Both the position numbers and the translations under genes were made by a program. Shown here in pieces: positions 19,553 through 32,100 of a DNA stretch of 64,000 nt. The stretch is from assembly GCA_020025015.1 (NCBI GenBank), contig JAHHSV010000003.1, positions 1 through 64,000 of the forward strand, written 5' to 3'. The number at the start of each line of letters is the position of its first letter. Position 1 is the first letter of the stretch. A model generated the notes under the pieces. It was not told the DNA's origin. It saw nothing but the letters and a program-made list of their open reading frames with translations, and made no database searches. The DNA comes from Anaeroplasmataceae bacterium. Its GTDB lineage: Bacteria; Bacillota_I; Bacilli_A; Acholeplasmatales; Anaeroplasmataceae.

Positions 19553-22500
19553 CTATCTTAAAAATAGCTCTTTTAGATTCTCATCTATTTGCCAAACATT
19601 ATCAAAGTCAAACATTTGTGAGAATTTTTCTTTAGAAAAGTCTTCTTTTTTTACTGTTTCTACTGCATTGTTAACAAATATTTCTTTCTCAATAAACACT
19701 ATTTTTTCGCCAAAAATTTCGGAAAATCCAGCATTAAATCCATTATAAAATGAGTATGATTTTAATGCTTCAAATGTTGTATCAATTAAGATGTTTTTGA
19801 CATTTATTTGTGGGGTGCTTAGTAGTACTTTTGTTCTTCCAAAAACACCAGAAGCTTGCTTTGATTTTAACTTCCCTAACACGTAAATAGATTCAAAATT
19901 TGAAGCATTATTAAGTGTCGCAAAGTCAATTTCTCCAATGATACCACCAACAAATTTATCAGCTAAAATATCTGTTTTTACTAATGTGTTTTTGATTGAA
20001 ATCCAATCATTGTTTGCAATACCAATTATTCCTCCAGCAATATTTTTGGAAGAAATTGTATTCTTTTCTTGGTTACTAAATTCCACTCTATTTAGTGAAA
20101 TTTTACCACTTGTTTTTCCAAAAATACCACCCGAATACATCTCTCCATCAACACTAGTTTTATTGATTTTAACATTATCAAGCTCTACATTATATGCATA
20201 TCCTGCTAGTAGACCTGTAAAGTTGGCATTTGATGAAATTGTGCAGCCTGTAAAAGTTAAATTACTAATTTTTGAATTAGATAGTTGAGAAATCATTCCA
20301 ACATGATCAACTTTTTCATTATATTTATATTTATAGTTTTTGATAGAAAAATTATTTCCATCAATTATTCCACTATACTTGTCAATTGTAAAATTACTAC
20401 CACTCAAATCAATATCATTATTTAAAACAATATATTTTTTGTTTTGAGCCAATGCATTTATAAAATCATAGCTATTTTTAACAATAGTTTTATCTAGCAT
20501 TTCTACCTTATGTGGATCACCTGCTGAGACACCATTTTTAAATACAACGTATACCTCATTTCCCTGGTTATATACAAAGCCAGAAAGTTCGATGGTAGAT
20601 TTGCTTATTTTGCCTGAAATATGCTTTATAACCTCAACGCCACTATAATTCCCGCCAGAAATTACATCATTAATAGTTGGAGATTTGCTTCCTTTTTTCA
20701 CCTCTATCGCATAGATATCACCAACAGCATTTATAACGTCTCCTCTAAGAATTCCGTCTGGATAAACAACTAATTCGTTAGCAGGACTCGCCTCTGTTAA
20801 TTCTGAAATAATATTTATTATCTTAGTCAATCTAATTGTTAAATCCTGATCAAAAACAATTGTATAATTTATTTCATACGCTCCAACCTTGGTTGTATCT
20901 ACTGTTGAAACCAAATCTCTATTGTCGCCAACTAAATCAATAAAATATGTTTCTTTAGATAAAATATAAGCTGTATTCGGTATTATTTCTCCTGTGCTTT
21001 TGTCGATGATTTTTATATCTTCTTCAATATAATTTGCTCCTACTATTACATCAACAAATGAAGTGAAATCTAGAATCTGAGGATCATAATTTTTTAGCAA
21101 TTTTTCGTATTTTAAGGCTTTTTTTACATTGTTTACGCTAATTTCAATATCAGATTTCAACACTTTTTCATTAATTTTAACAAAATAATTACCAAAGATT
21201 TTTTCCTCGTTTGCAGTTAAATTTATAATTACTTCTCCTGCATATGAAATTTCTTGTCCCTTAATATTTTTAGGTAAATAAAAATTTGGCGTTAGATGAT
21301 CTAATGTTAAAGAATAAATTATATTTTCTTCCGGTATAAAGTCTTGCCTACTTACACTGTTTTTATTAATGTTTGCACCTATCAATAAATCATTTGTTAA
21401 AAAATTATTTGTTTCTAATTTGTCATCAATTATCTCTGTACTCAATTTTTTTGTCTTAAAATTATCACTAGTAAAATTACTAATTACAACACCTAAACTA
21501 TCAATTTTTTTCGAAAAATTATTGTATTTAGCAAGAGTGTTATTATTAATAATTATAGAGTTTTCAATATATCCAGAAAACACATCATTGTATTGCCTAA
21601 TATCCTTAAAACTTAATGTGTCGATAATTCGATTTTGAATTGAATTATTCATAAAAATGTTTTGCTTGCCATTTTCATAAAAAGTTGATTTTGTGATAGT
21701 TATTCCACCATTTGAGTTGCTATAAATACCACAGTTGAAATTATCAAATGCAATAGAATTTTCTATTTTAGAATATAGATATCTTTCATTTTCGCCCAAA
21801 TAAAAACCATTACCATATTCAAAGGATTTGTCAGAATAGTTAGAATTACCATTTCCATATACAATCGAGTTTGTAACAATGGTTATTCCAGGAATTTCAT
21901 TATTATCATTGTTAGAAATTACAATTCCATTGTTACCATTTTTATAGGCCATAGTTCCATCAATTTGATTATTATTACCAACTGATGAATCAACATAAAT
22001 ACCATTACTATATTTTTCATATCTGCTAGAATCAAAATTTTCATAGGCTTCACAAGCACTTATTGTATTATTACTAGCTTCTTTAAATCCTCTATCTGCT
22101 CCTATATAAAAACCATTGCCTCGATTTTCAAAGGCCTTAGAACGAAGGAGCAAATTATTTGATCCTCTAATTGAAAATCCATACTCTAACGCTTTAGTTA
22201 CAGATATATTTATAATTTTATTAGATTCCCCATAAACATTAATTCCTTCACTTTCATTATTAAAGTCAAGAATTACATCTTCTATACCAATTAAAACACT
22301 ATCATTACCAAGAAGAATCTGCTCATTCATTTCATAGACTCCTGGTAACAAATAAATTTTTTTATTTTGTATTAGTGCTTCCTTCAATGAAAGTGGGCTA
22401 AGTTGTGTTCCAAATCCATTTGCTAATCCAGTTGGTGAAACAAAGGCATATCTAGAATCCACACAATTATACTTAGCATAAAGATCAAATTTAGTCTCCT

Positions 22501-22954
22501 TAAAAATATCTTTAGGATCAAACTTTTTTGTTAATGCTTTGTCATAATACCAAGAATCAAATTTGAACCCTTCTAAAATTGGAGTATTTAAATTAATAAA
22601 ATCATTCTCTAAAACAAAAGCTGTTTTTACCTGATTACCATTATTTTCGTGTATTAAAATTTCATATTTTTTTATATTCCATTTTGCATAAATAGTTGTG
22701 TTTTTTTCAGGAAATTTCTCATCTATAAATTTTTCGGAAAATGAATTGTCTTTATACCAACCTTCAAATAAATAATTTTCATATTTAGGGCTAGGTAAAA
22801 CAAGTTCACTTCCAACCTTTCCTGTTAAATCTGCAATTGGTTCTCCACCATTTGTAATAAAGGTTATTGTAGAATAATAAACTTTATTACATGCTATCAA
22901 CATAAATTGTACTATAAAAAATAAAAATATCAGTACTACCCTTTTTTTCTTCAT
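19553..22954 (-). CDS. Surface lipoprotein with InlB B-repeats, parallel beta-helix and GLUG-like repeats (1,133 aa)
   Basis: The ATG at 22954 follows an ideal AAGGAGG site with 7-nt spacing. The N-terminus is a lipoprotein signal with lipobox L-I-A-C, giving lipidated Cys22. Two Listeria-Bacteroides/InlB B-repeats follow (about residues 27-160: 'ITFITNGGEP...FEGWYKD...YAKW', then 'FDSWYYD...LYAKY'). Residues about 165-440 form a right-handed parallel beta-helix: a 'SPTGLANGFGTQLSPLSL' entry, 'IYLLPGVYEM', then Asn-rich coils ending in 'NGNNGIVISNN' and 'SIVYGNG'. These resemble PL9-type pectate lyases, but I could not confirm catalytic residues. After a beta-rich middle, residues about 860-1060 carry GLUG-like repeats ('VGMISQLSNS', 'GGIFGKTSG', 'GGIIGEI'). 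It probably binds or cleaves a polysaccharide at the membrane surface. It is monocistronic, with its own promoter and terminator. Confidence 0.9.
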   Translation of the reverse strand: MKKKRVVLIFLFFIVQFMLIACNKVYYSTITFITNGGEPIADLTGKVGSELVLPSPKYENYLFEGWYKDNSFSEKFIDEKFPEKNTTIYAKWNIKKYEILIHENNGNQVKTAFVLENDFINLNTPILEGFKFDSWYYDKALTKKFDPKDIFKETKFDLYAKYNCVDSRYAFVSPTGLANGFGTQLSPLSLKEALIQNKKIYLLPGVYEMNEQILLGNDSVLIGIEDVILDFNNESEGINVYGESNKIINISVTKALEYGFSIRGSNNLLLRSKAFENRGNGFYIGADRGFKEASNNTISACEAYENFDSSRYEKYSNGIYVDSSVGNNNQIDGTMAYKNGNNGIVISNNDNNEIPGITIVTNSIVYGNGNSNYSDKSFEYGNGFYLGENERYLYSKIENSIAFDNFNCGIYSNSNGGITITKSTFYENGKQNIFMNNSIQNRIIDTLSFKDIRQYNDVFSGYIENSIIINNNTLAKYNNFSKKIDSLGVVISNFTSDNFKTKKLSTEIIDDKLETNNFLTNDLLIGANINKNSVSRQDFIPEENIIYSLTLDHLTPNFYLPKNIKGQEISYAGEVIINLTANEEKIFGNYFVKINEKVLKSDIEISVNNVKKALKYEKLLKNYDPQILDFTSFVDVIVGANYIEEDIKIIDKSTGEIIPNTAYILSKETYFIDLVGDNRDLVSTVDTTKVGAYEINYTIVFDQDLTIRLTKIINIISELTEASPANELVVYPDGILRGDVINAVGDIYAIEVKKGSKSPTINDVISGGNYSGVEVIKHISGKISKSTIELSGFVYNQGNEVYVVFKNGVSAGDPHKVEMLDKTIVKNSYDFINALAQNKKYIVLNNDIDLSGSNFTIDKYSGIIDGNNFSIKNYKYKYNEKVDHVGMISQLSNSKISNLTFTGCTISSNANFTGLLAGYAYNVELDNVKINKTSVDGEMYSGGIFGKTSGKISLNRVEFSNQEKNTISSKNIAGGIIGIANNDWISIKNTLVKTDILADKFVGGIIGEIDFATLNNASNFESIYVLGKLKSKQASGVFGRTKVLLSTPQINVKNILIDTTFEALKSYSFYNGFNAGFSEIFGEKIVFIEKEIFVNNAVETVKKEDFSKEKFSQMFDFDNVWQIDENLKELFLR

Positions 22955-22982
22955 AGTATTCCTCCTTGTTTATGTAATTAAA

Positions 22983-23011
22983 ATTATATCATTTTATCAC
23001 AAAATAAAGAA
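22983..23011 (-). promoter_or_regulatory. Probable promoter of the lipoprotein gene
   Basis: A perfect TATAAT (22983-22988) lies about 28 nt upstream of the ATG. A weak TTCTTT -35 (23006-23011) is placed at 17-nt spacing. The predicted leader is short, about 20 nt, and includes the AAGGAGG site. The remaining intergenic sequence up to the neighbouring terminator shows no other feature. Confidence 0.5.
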
Positions 23012-23103
23012 GATTAAGACAATGTTTATAGTCTTTTTTATAATAAAAAAAGAAAAATAATGATTACATTAATTAAAAAGTGCTCAATCATTCGTGAAGA
23101 AAG

Positions 23104-23149
23104 CAAAAAAAGAAGCCATTAAACTAAACGTTTAAGGCCTCTTTTTTTT
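23104..23149 (-). terminator. Rho-independent terminator after the 11,986-residue gene
   Basis: Immediately past the TAA stop at 23152, the minus strand has A-run, GAGGCCTTAAAC, a GTTTA loop, GTTTAATGGCTTC and a run of seven Ts. The A- and T-runs on both sides mean it could also work on the other strand, but no plus-strand gene points into it. Confidence 0.85.
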
Positions 23150-23151
23150 AA

Positions 23152-26100
23152 CTACTTATATGACTCTTCGAAATCATAAATACCCGTATTTAATGCATCA
23201 GATAATAAATTAGAATCCCTAATATCAATGATTCCATCCTGATTTATATCCATAGCTATCAATTCACTAACACTTGCTTCAAATGAGCCTGTAAAGAATT
23301 GATTGAATCGGAAGACATCTAGGAATGTAACCTCGCCATCACCATCTAAATCACCACGAATAGCAATGGTTATTTCGTCAATTATCTTTGTATTCTTATC
23401 CTGCATTCTTACTCTCATACCAGTTTGTAATACTTGGGTTGCATAATCAGCTTCATTAACAATATTACCAGCTGCATCATATATTACATAATCATAACTA
23501 GCTATTGCTAGAATATGATTTTTGAATAAGTCAGTAACTGTTGTACCAATGGCTAGATTAGTCATTATTACTTCTTTTTTACTATCATAAGATACATGCT
23601 CAATTGTTTCAATACCATAAGCACCTTGTGTTTGGAATATTGCTTTTGATTCGCTAGTTTTGGTGATAACTTCTGATTTTATAGTAAAGCTTAATTCCAT
23701 AACTCCATCAAAGTTTCCTAGACCTCTAACAACTATAATAGCATTGTTAGAAACATTAATATTATTCCTAAATTCTAATTCATAGTCGATTCCTCTATGT
23801 AACACTTGACCAGAGAATACTAATCTTGGATATACATAAACTGGCTTACCAGTATATATACCGTTTGGAATGTTTTCTACCATAATTTTATCATCGCTTA
23901 TATTACGTCTTGTAATATTATAGACAATTACTAAATCATCAGTAGTACCATTTGCCCAGACTGAGTTATTCTTATCTTTTAATCTAACAGTTATATTATA
24001 AGTTCCAATTTCCTTATAAACATTCTCTTCAACCATTTCATAATAGAAGTTGTTGAAAATTGTATTTACTATACCTGAATAAGGAAGTGATATTTCTGTA
24101 TCAGGCATATCAACAGAAATCTTAGTAATTTCAAAACCATGCTCTACATTAATTAACTCAATATTAGGATTATCTTCTTTTAATGTTGCAACAAATGTAT
24201 AATTTCCAACCTCAACAGCTGGTAAATTGTTAGTTGTTCTAACATTTAAGATAACAGTCTTAGCTCCTAAATAAATATAGGCTGTTGGCTTTAATTCACC
24301 AGTATTATAAACCTGGGTCGTATTTGTCCATTTAACATCAATAGTTGCCTTCTTAATTTCAAATGAACGTGTACTAGATATTCCCTTATAATTTGCTGTT
24401 TCTTCAATCGTTACCTTAACACTATACTTGCCAGCGTTAATAGGAGCTGATTCTAATTTTTGACCATCTTCGGTGAAGTACTCAATTAGAGCGTGTCCAT
24501 CTGAATCAGTATTAACAGCTGGGTTATTAACACTATTGCCATCGTATATCTTATTTAATCCTTCAATACTAATATCAATTGTTGTTGGAGTCTTTCTATC
24601 AATTATGATATGCTCCTCACCATTAGCCTCAGCATAATTTCTAAATATGATGCGATAATGTACAGTATAGCTTCCTGCATTCTTATAGAAAATATTACTT
24701 GGTGAATAATTAATACCATCTGCACTATACTGAATTTCATAATCAGATGAATTAATGCTTGGATCAACATAAACTGTTATGCTCTTATATGCTCCATCAT
24801 AAATTGTATTTACACCTGATGCTTCATATAAGCCAACTGCTGTTTGAGCAGTTATTTCAGCTTCTAATTGGAATTGAACAACAAAGTTATAAGAAACATC
24901 CTTTCCATCTAACATAATAGTTAAGCTTTCAATTTCAAAGTTAGTATTTTCTTTATATGAGCCAACGCTTGCAGAAATTGTTCTAAATTTACCTACGGCA
25001 TTAAATTCCTTTAATAAGCTATTTTCATCATTATTGCCATAGTAGAATGTAATATCATCAACTAATGGCTTGCCATCATATGGCTTAGTATAGACAATAT
25101 TTTCATCCTTAGAATCCTTTGGATTTACAGCATATAGATATCTCTTGCTAATTTCGACTTTATATTCAAATACTTTAGAGTTATAATTCTTAGTTTCTAA
25201 AACAGTAATAACTACTCTATAATCGCCAGCATCAACTGGATTAGATGTAAGTTTTTCTGAACCATTATAGTATTCATATATGCAATTTTCAATAGAAATA
25301 TCTGCATTAAGCTCTAGCTTAACATTATCAACAGGTTTGCCATCATAAATCTTACCTAGCTTTTGATCAGGATTATTTTGAAGCTCAGCTTTATGAATTT
25401 CAAATTCAATTTCCTTAACAGTATATTTATAATTGTCTGTTTCAAACACTGTAATAATTAGCTTATATCTACCAGCATTGTATGGAACCTTATATTCATT
25501 ATTAGTTTCCAAATCGCCACCTAAATTTACAAATGATACGAAGAATGCTGCATTATTAAGTGTTGTTTCATCAACCACATAAGTTATTGGCTTACCATCA
25601 TAAATCTTTTGAACTCCACCATTAATCTCAACGTTAATGTCGTAGTTTGCCTTTTCAATTATAAAGTTAATAATACCATTAACTGTTGTATGATCCTTAC
25701 ATGAAACCATAAACTCAATTTCATATCTGTTCGCATTAATGTAATGTGGACTTTCATCTAACCATTCAGTAGTTCCAGCAATTCTATATTTAATTTGAGC
25801 ATCTAACAACTCAGAGGTTACTAATGGAGCTTGTTCTTTTCCATTATATGTAGTTTTTACTTGATATACATTTCCATATAAGTACTCGCCATTTTGAACA
25901 TTATAGCTTGCATTCTTATATAAAACTGTAATTCTAACTGTTGAAATTATTTCATAATTAATTGTTACATCATTATTATCTTGATCATAAATATGAATTT
26001 CAACTGTCGTTGAATCTAAATCATAAATACCACATTCAGGAGAATTAGTTGTAATGTTACCATCAACTCTATGAGTAGGAAGTAAACCATTAGCTAAATT

Positions 26101-29100
26101 AGCATTTGTTATTTTATCATCAAATTTATAGCCTGTATATTTTACATCATCGTTTACATATCTAAATGCAACAAGCTTCTTGTTAATTAAATATGTGAAC
26201 TCTGAAACAGCTAATTCAGAATTTAAAGCAGTTTCTCCAGTTAGCTTAATAGCTACTTTTTGTTCGCCTGCGCTCTTACCATCAGTTAATAATTCTACAG
26301 TAAATTCATTTACTATATTATTTTTAGTATCCCTAATAGTAAACTCTGGCATTTGTACCTCTCCATTATAAGTAAACTCTATCTTATTTGGAGTAACATT
26401 TAGACGCTGTGAAATAATTTTGAAATTAAAGTCTTGAACAACTTCTTGGTAGAATGCTGTTTCTTCAATAATAACTCTAACTATGTATTGACCAACCTCA
26501 ACAGGACGATCAATTACCTGTGCTAAATTGTCTGCCCTATAGAATTCGAATCTTGCTTTATAATTTGAAATTGGTAATTTTAAATATGGGTCACGTACTG
26601 GCTTACCAGTGTATTCCTGAATCTTATACTCCTCATCAATTTCAACATTAGTGTTATCTTTCTTTGGTGTAATTTCAAAGTTAATTTTCTTAACAAATCC
26701 TAAATAGTTTTCACTATCTAAAACTGTTACAATAACAACATATTTACCAATATTTTGAGCAGCTTCTACATACATTAGGTTACCATACAATGTTTCAGTC
26801 TTTATTAATGAACTGTCAATGTCAAATGGATTTGTATGGAAGTTAAATGTAACTTTTGTGCCATCGTATTCTTTATCTAAAGAATCAACACCATCAGTCC
26901 AATCTAATTCTAATTGTGCTCGATTGATAGTTACTCTTAATTCACCAATGTAAGCTTCTCTTTGATGAGCTTCTACCTTAAAGTATACAACATACTCAGC
27001 TGCATTAACAAATGTTGGTAAATCATCAGTTAGAGCAAACATTCTCATAGAAGGATTTTCCAATTCCTCTCGATTAAATGCATAGGTTACTTTGAAGTTC
27101 GTTTCATCAGATTCAATATTAGGTGTATATGCCTTAGTATCATAATCCTTACTATATTCATAATAGCCTGCTTCATTTAATGTAGCATTAGTAATATTAA
27201 ATTTAACATCTTCATATTTAATGAATACATTTAAATTATAGGTGATATTATAATTTTGTATTCTATTAATACCTTCAACATTTTGAATTGTAAGCTCAAT
27301 TTGGAATTCTTCAGGAGAATTATAAACCTTACGTAAACCTTCATTAGTACTAATAGTTCCACCAATTGTATCTGAAGCTGTCATTCCTGTAAATAATGAA
27401 TTATCTACTGCCTTAACAAATGGATTACCATCATATACCTTTGTTTCATCAATATTTAAGGTTATATCAAGTTTCTTAATATTATAATTGATTCTTGGAT
27501 TTGCAATTATAATATCATTTGCATATTCTCCATCAACGGAAACAATTGCTGTATGTCTTCCTGCGCTAATTCCATCACCACTTGCGTATTCATATTTGAA
27601 CAACTTCAATTCTTCAAAGCCTGAAATAGTAAATTCTGGATATTGAACTTCTCCATTATAGATTAAAGGATTTGCTACACTTGATTGAACATTAATTCTT
27701 ACTCTTGCTTTTCTAACTTCAAAATCAAATTCCAATGTTGTTTCAAGAGTATTTTCAGTTTGAGGTAATGTAATTACCATTATGTATCTGCCTGAATGAA
27801 CTACATCATTTAATGGATTTTCCTTATTTAAATCGTCCTCTGCATAATATACAAGACTAACTGGAGTAAATGTTGTTATATCCTTATTACTTGGCATATA
27901 AACACCATTTTCAGTAATTACCTTTAAGGTTTCTGAAACATTCTTACCATCAAATGTCTTATTCAATCCTTCAACATAGGCAACGCCTTCACCTTGCTCA
28001 ATTGTAATATTAATGCTTTCAAATATAATGTTATAATTCTTGGTTACACTTCTGCCATCTGAATTAGAAACATTTAATTCATTAACAACAGCGCTAGAAT
28101 CCTTATCATTATAATTTCCTGCAACAATTCCGTTTGTTCGTACATAGAAGATTAAATGATCACTGTCTACCAAGCCATTAACAATTAACTTTTCGTTATA
28201 ACCTGGATAATTTGGATTAGATAATAGGTCAGATGAGAATTTAACATAATATTCTAATCCATTATAAGGTTTTTTATCAATAACGCTTATTCTTAAATCA
28301 GCCTTATTAATAGTAACCTTTGTCGTATAGGTTGCACTCTCGTAATTTGTATCGGCAGGAACACTAACCTCTACTTCATAAATGCCTGCATCATAAATTG
28401 AATCTAATTCCTCAAACGAGAATGTTCCGTTATCTAATTGCTTGTGGAATACAAGTTTATACGGATTTGTATTACCAGTTACTTTTACAATGTAATCGTT
28501 AGGTGTAATTTCAGTACCATTATATGTAATATTTTCTACCGTTGTAGTTACAGCGATACCAGTATCAGCTTTCTTTACATGAATTGCAAGTTCACCGAAA
28601 TAATCCTCATATCCTTCTCTAGAAAGTTTAAACTTGATTGCATAGTATCCAGCATTTACATAGCTATATTCATTTAATGAATATTTACCAGAAGCTTCAT
28701 CATAGAATTTAATCGTATAACCACTTTGAGTTAAAGAAACATTATGGGCATTACCATCATACTTGCCATCATAGTAAGATAGCCAACTATCATTAAACTC
28801 GATTAACTTATATCTTACCTTAGCCGTACCCTTGAATACATATTCGTAATTTTGAGTTACATCTTGAGCCTTTTCATCGTTAATACCAAAGGCTTCATCC
28901 CATGACCAGGTATTAATGTCATACTCATAATCATCTCTACTAGTTGGCATAAATGATACCTTACCTAGTAATTGATGCCCTAAGCTTAAATCATTTGTAA
29001 TTTGACTTAAATTATTAATAACGATTCTATTACCTGGAATATAAACAAACGTATCCAATTTGTCTAAATCGAATACAATTTTTCTCTTTTCGATACGAAC

Positions 29101-32100
29101 TGTTATTTCAAAGACATTGCTCTTATGTAATTCATCTTTATAGTCTTCCCATTGATAATGTTGACTATCTTTTAACTTGGCATATAACTTATATTCACCA
29201 GCATTAGTTGCTGTAAATACATTATTATAAACCTTGCCACCCTCTGAATAAGTCAACCTATTAGTACATTCATTATCCGTAAATAAATCATAATACTTAG
29301 ATGCTTCAGTGGCAATTATAATCTTTTGCTCTTGACCATTGTAAACGTAGCCTTGAGGTACAACAGGAACTGTAACATTAGCTCTATTTACTCTATAAGT
29401 TACAGAGCTTGGAATTAAATTATAATTCTTGTTTGTTGAAGTAACCTTGGCAATGAAATCGCCAATTTCAATTTCAAATACCTCTAAATCAGTTACATCA
29501 ATATTATTAACAAATATTCTTAATGGTAATATATCAGTGCTGATATTTGTATGCGCTTTTGGAACCGCATAACCCCTACCAGTTTCTGAATATTGATGAT
29601 CCAAATTACTCCAGAATACTGTTACATCCTTAGGGAATACTCTAAAGACAGCCTTTAGATTCATCTCATAGTTAGCAGTTGTTTCGTAGATGTTACCATC
29701 ATCATTTCTGATAACCTTCCAATTATTATTTAACCAATTAATATAAACACTAGCTTTATCATTTGTATAGGTTAAAGCATTGATATATTCCTCAATCATC
29801 GAATTATTTACAAGACCTAAAACACCCTCAAAATGTTCATTAGAGGTTGCAAAGTTTGTAACCTCATCTGACCATAGGAAGTCATTTGAAGCTTCATTAC
29901 CATAATGGAAATGAGTTTGCTCCTCAAAATACATTTCATCATAAACGTTAACATTTAATACACGCTTATCAATCGTAAATAATAATAGATGCTCACCATA
30001 AGAATATAAACCATTATCTCTATTCGCACTATTATACTCTACATAAATCTTTGCTTCATTCGATGCATTGATATTATCGAAATAACGAATTAGATAATCT
30101 AAATCTATACTATAGGTTGGCTTATCGTAGTTAACAGCAATCGCACTATCAAATACACCAACTGAAGGACGATATTCATCACCCTTATAAACATAACCTG
30201 TCTTATCATATTCGTATGTTAAGCCAGATACTAAAATCTTATATACTGAACCATCTCTAATTGTCCAAGTCATACCAACTAATTCTTCAGCAGTTGGAAT
30301 AATCTCTTTTCCGTCACTATATCTTGGCATATAGCCTCCATAGTAAACAAGACCCTTATCTAACCAATTAGACTCTTGGCTAATATAAGTATTATTACGT
30401 TCAGTAATTTGTGCTACTGTAGGAACTACATATACTCTAACAGCTTCACCATTATTGAAGCCTAAGCCACCAAAGGCATCCGCGCCAATAAACTCAATAT
30501 TATGACCAATTCTTATGGTCTTAATATTAGTCTTCTTAACTCTTGGTGCATCTGGATGCATATCATCCTCTGGTAAATAATCATTTTCACCTGGCTTATA
30601 TGCACTTAAGGCTCCATCCTTAATACCGATTACCTTCTTACCTGCATATTTATCAGGAATAATTACATTACCACCAGCAAACCAATTAGTAAAGCCTATA
30701 ATTTGGAACTTAACACCTGTTGAATTTTCCTCATTAATAGACTCATAAATAAATGGATCATGATAATAGTCATAAACTATGTAATGAGTATGCCAACGCT
30801 TGCTCTCATCAATTCTTTCACCAGAATACCAACCCTTAGGTGGTTCAGGCTTTTGTTCATTATAGGTTGATGATGTCTTATGATTAAATGGATCATAATA
30901 AGCGTTAATGAAGAATTGATCTTCAGGTCTTTCAGCTGTATTTTCACGCATATCAACAAATACTCTAGTTTCAATATTCACCGTTTCAATCGGAATATTG
31001 ATGTAGTATAAGCCCTTCGCGCCCTTGAATGCTAACGTTTTAATTGTTACTAAAGAGTGAGGTAGGTAAACCTTTGTTACACCCTTAACATTCATAAACG
31101 CACCAGCATTAATAATTGTTGCATCAGTTAATGTAACCTTAACTAAGCTATTTGGAATATATGCTCGATAAACAGCAACACCATTTTCATTATTAGCTTG
31201 CTCAGCTAAATATGTGCCTTCATAATTCTTAGTACCGAAGATATAACCAAAGAATTGTTCATTTCCTAATGGATTAACCTTCTTACCACCAAAGTATGGT
31301 ACAGTAATTGTAGTTAAATTAATTGTACCACCAAAGGCACCCTCACCAATTACCTCAATGGTATTTGGAATAACAAATTCAACCATAGCCTGGTTGTTTG
31401 CAAAGGCCTTCTTACCGATTGTCTTAATTTCCTTTGGTAAGGTATTTTCATCCATTACCAAATTAATACAATCCTCAAACATTGAATCACTGATATAGGT
31501 TAATAGACCCTCATTAGCAAAGTGGAATTTGCTTAAGCCTGAGGCTGCAAAGGCACTTTCACCAATTGTATCTACATTCTTATCTAAGGTAAATTCAGTG
31601 AATGATTTTGTACCATAGAACGCTCTTGCATTAATTGTAGTTATCAATGAAGGTAAGCTATTTAATACTAGGCTTGAGCAACCCTCAAATATACTTACGC
31701 TTAATTCAGTTAGCTTAGTTGCTTCAACAAAGCTTACTGTTTGAAGGCTTGTAGCATTCATAAATGCTCGTTGACCAATACCATCAATATTATTAGAAAT
31801 ATTTACCTTTGTTAAAGCACTCGCATTTTCAAATACACTAGCACCTAAATGTCTAATAGATTCAGCAAAGTTAATTTCTTGGGCTTCACTATTCATCCTA
31901 ATTAAAGATTCACAATCCATAAAGGTTTCATCTAATAATGCATCAAGTGCACCTGTATCAATTTGAACAGCTGCTAAAGCTCTGTTAGCCTTGAAGCCTG
32001 CCCTACCAATTCTAGCTACTGTGTTAGAAATATGAACTGACTCAAAGCTTGTATTCATAAAGGCTTTTTCACCAATTAAGGTTAGCTTAGCTGGTAAATT

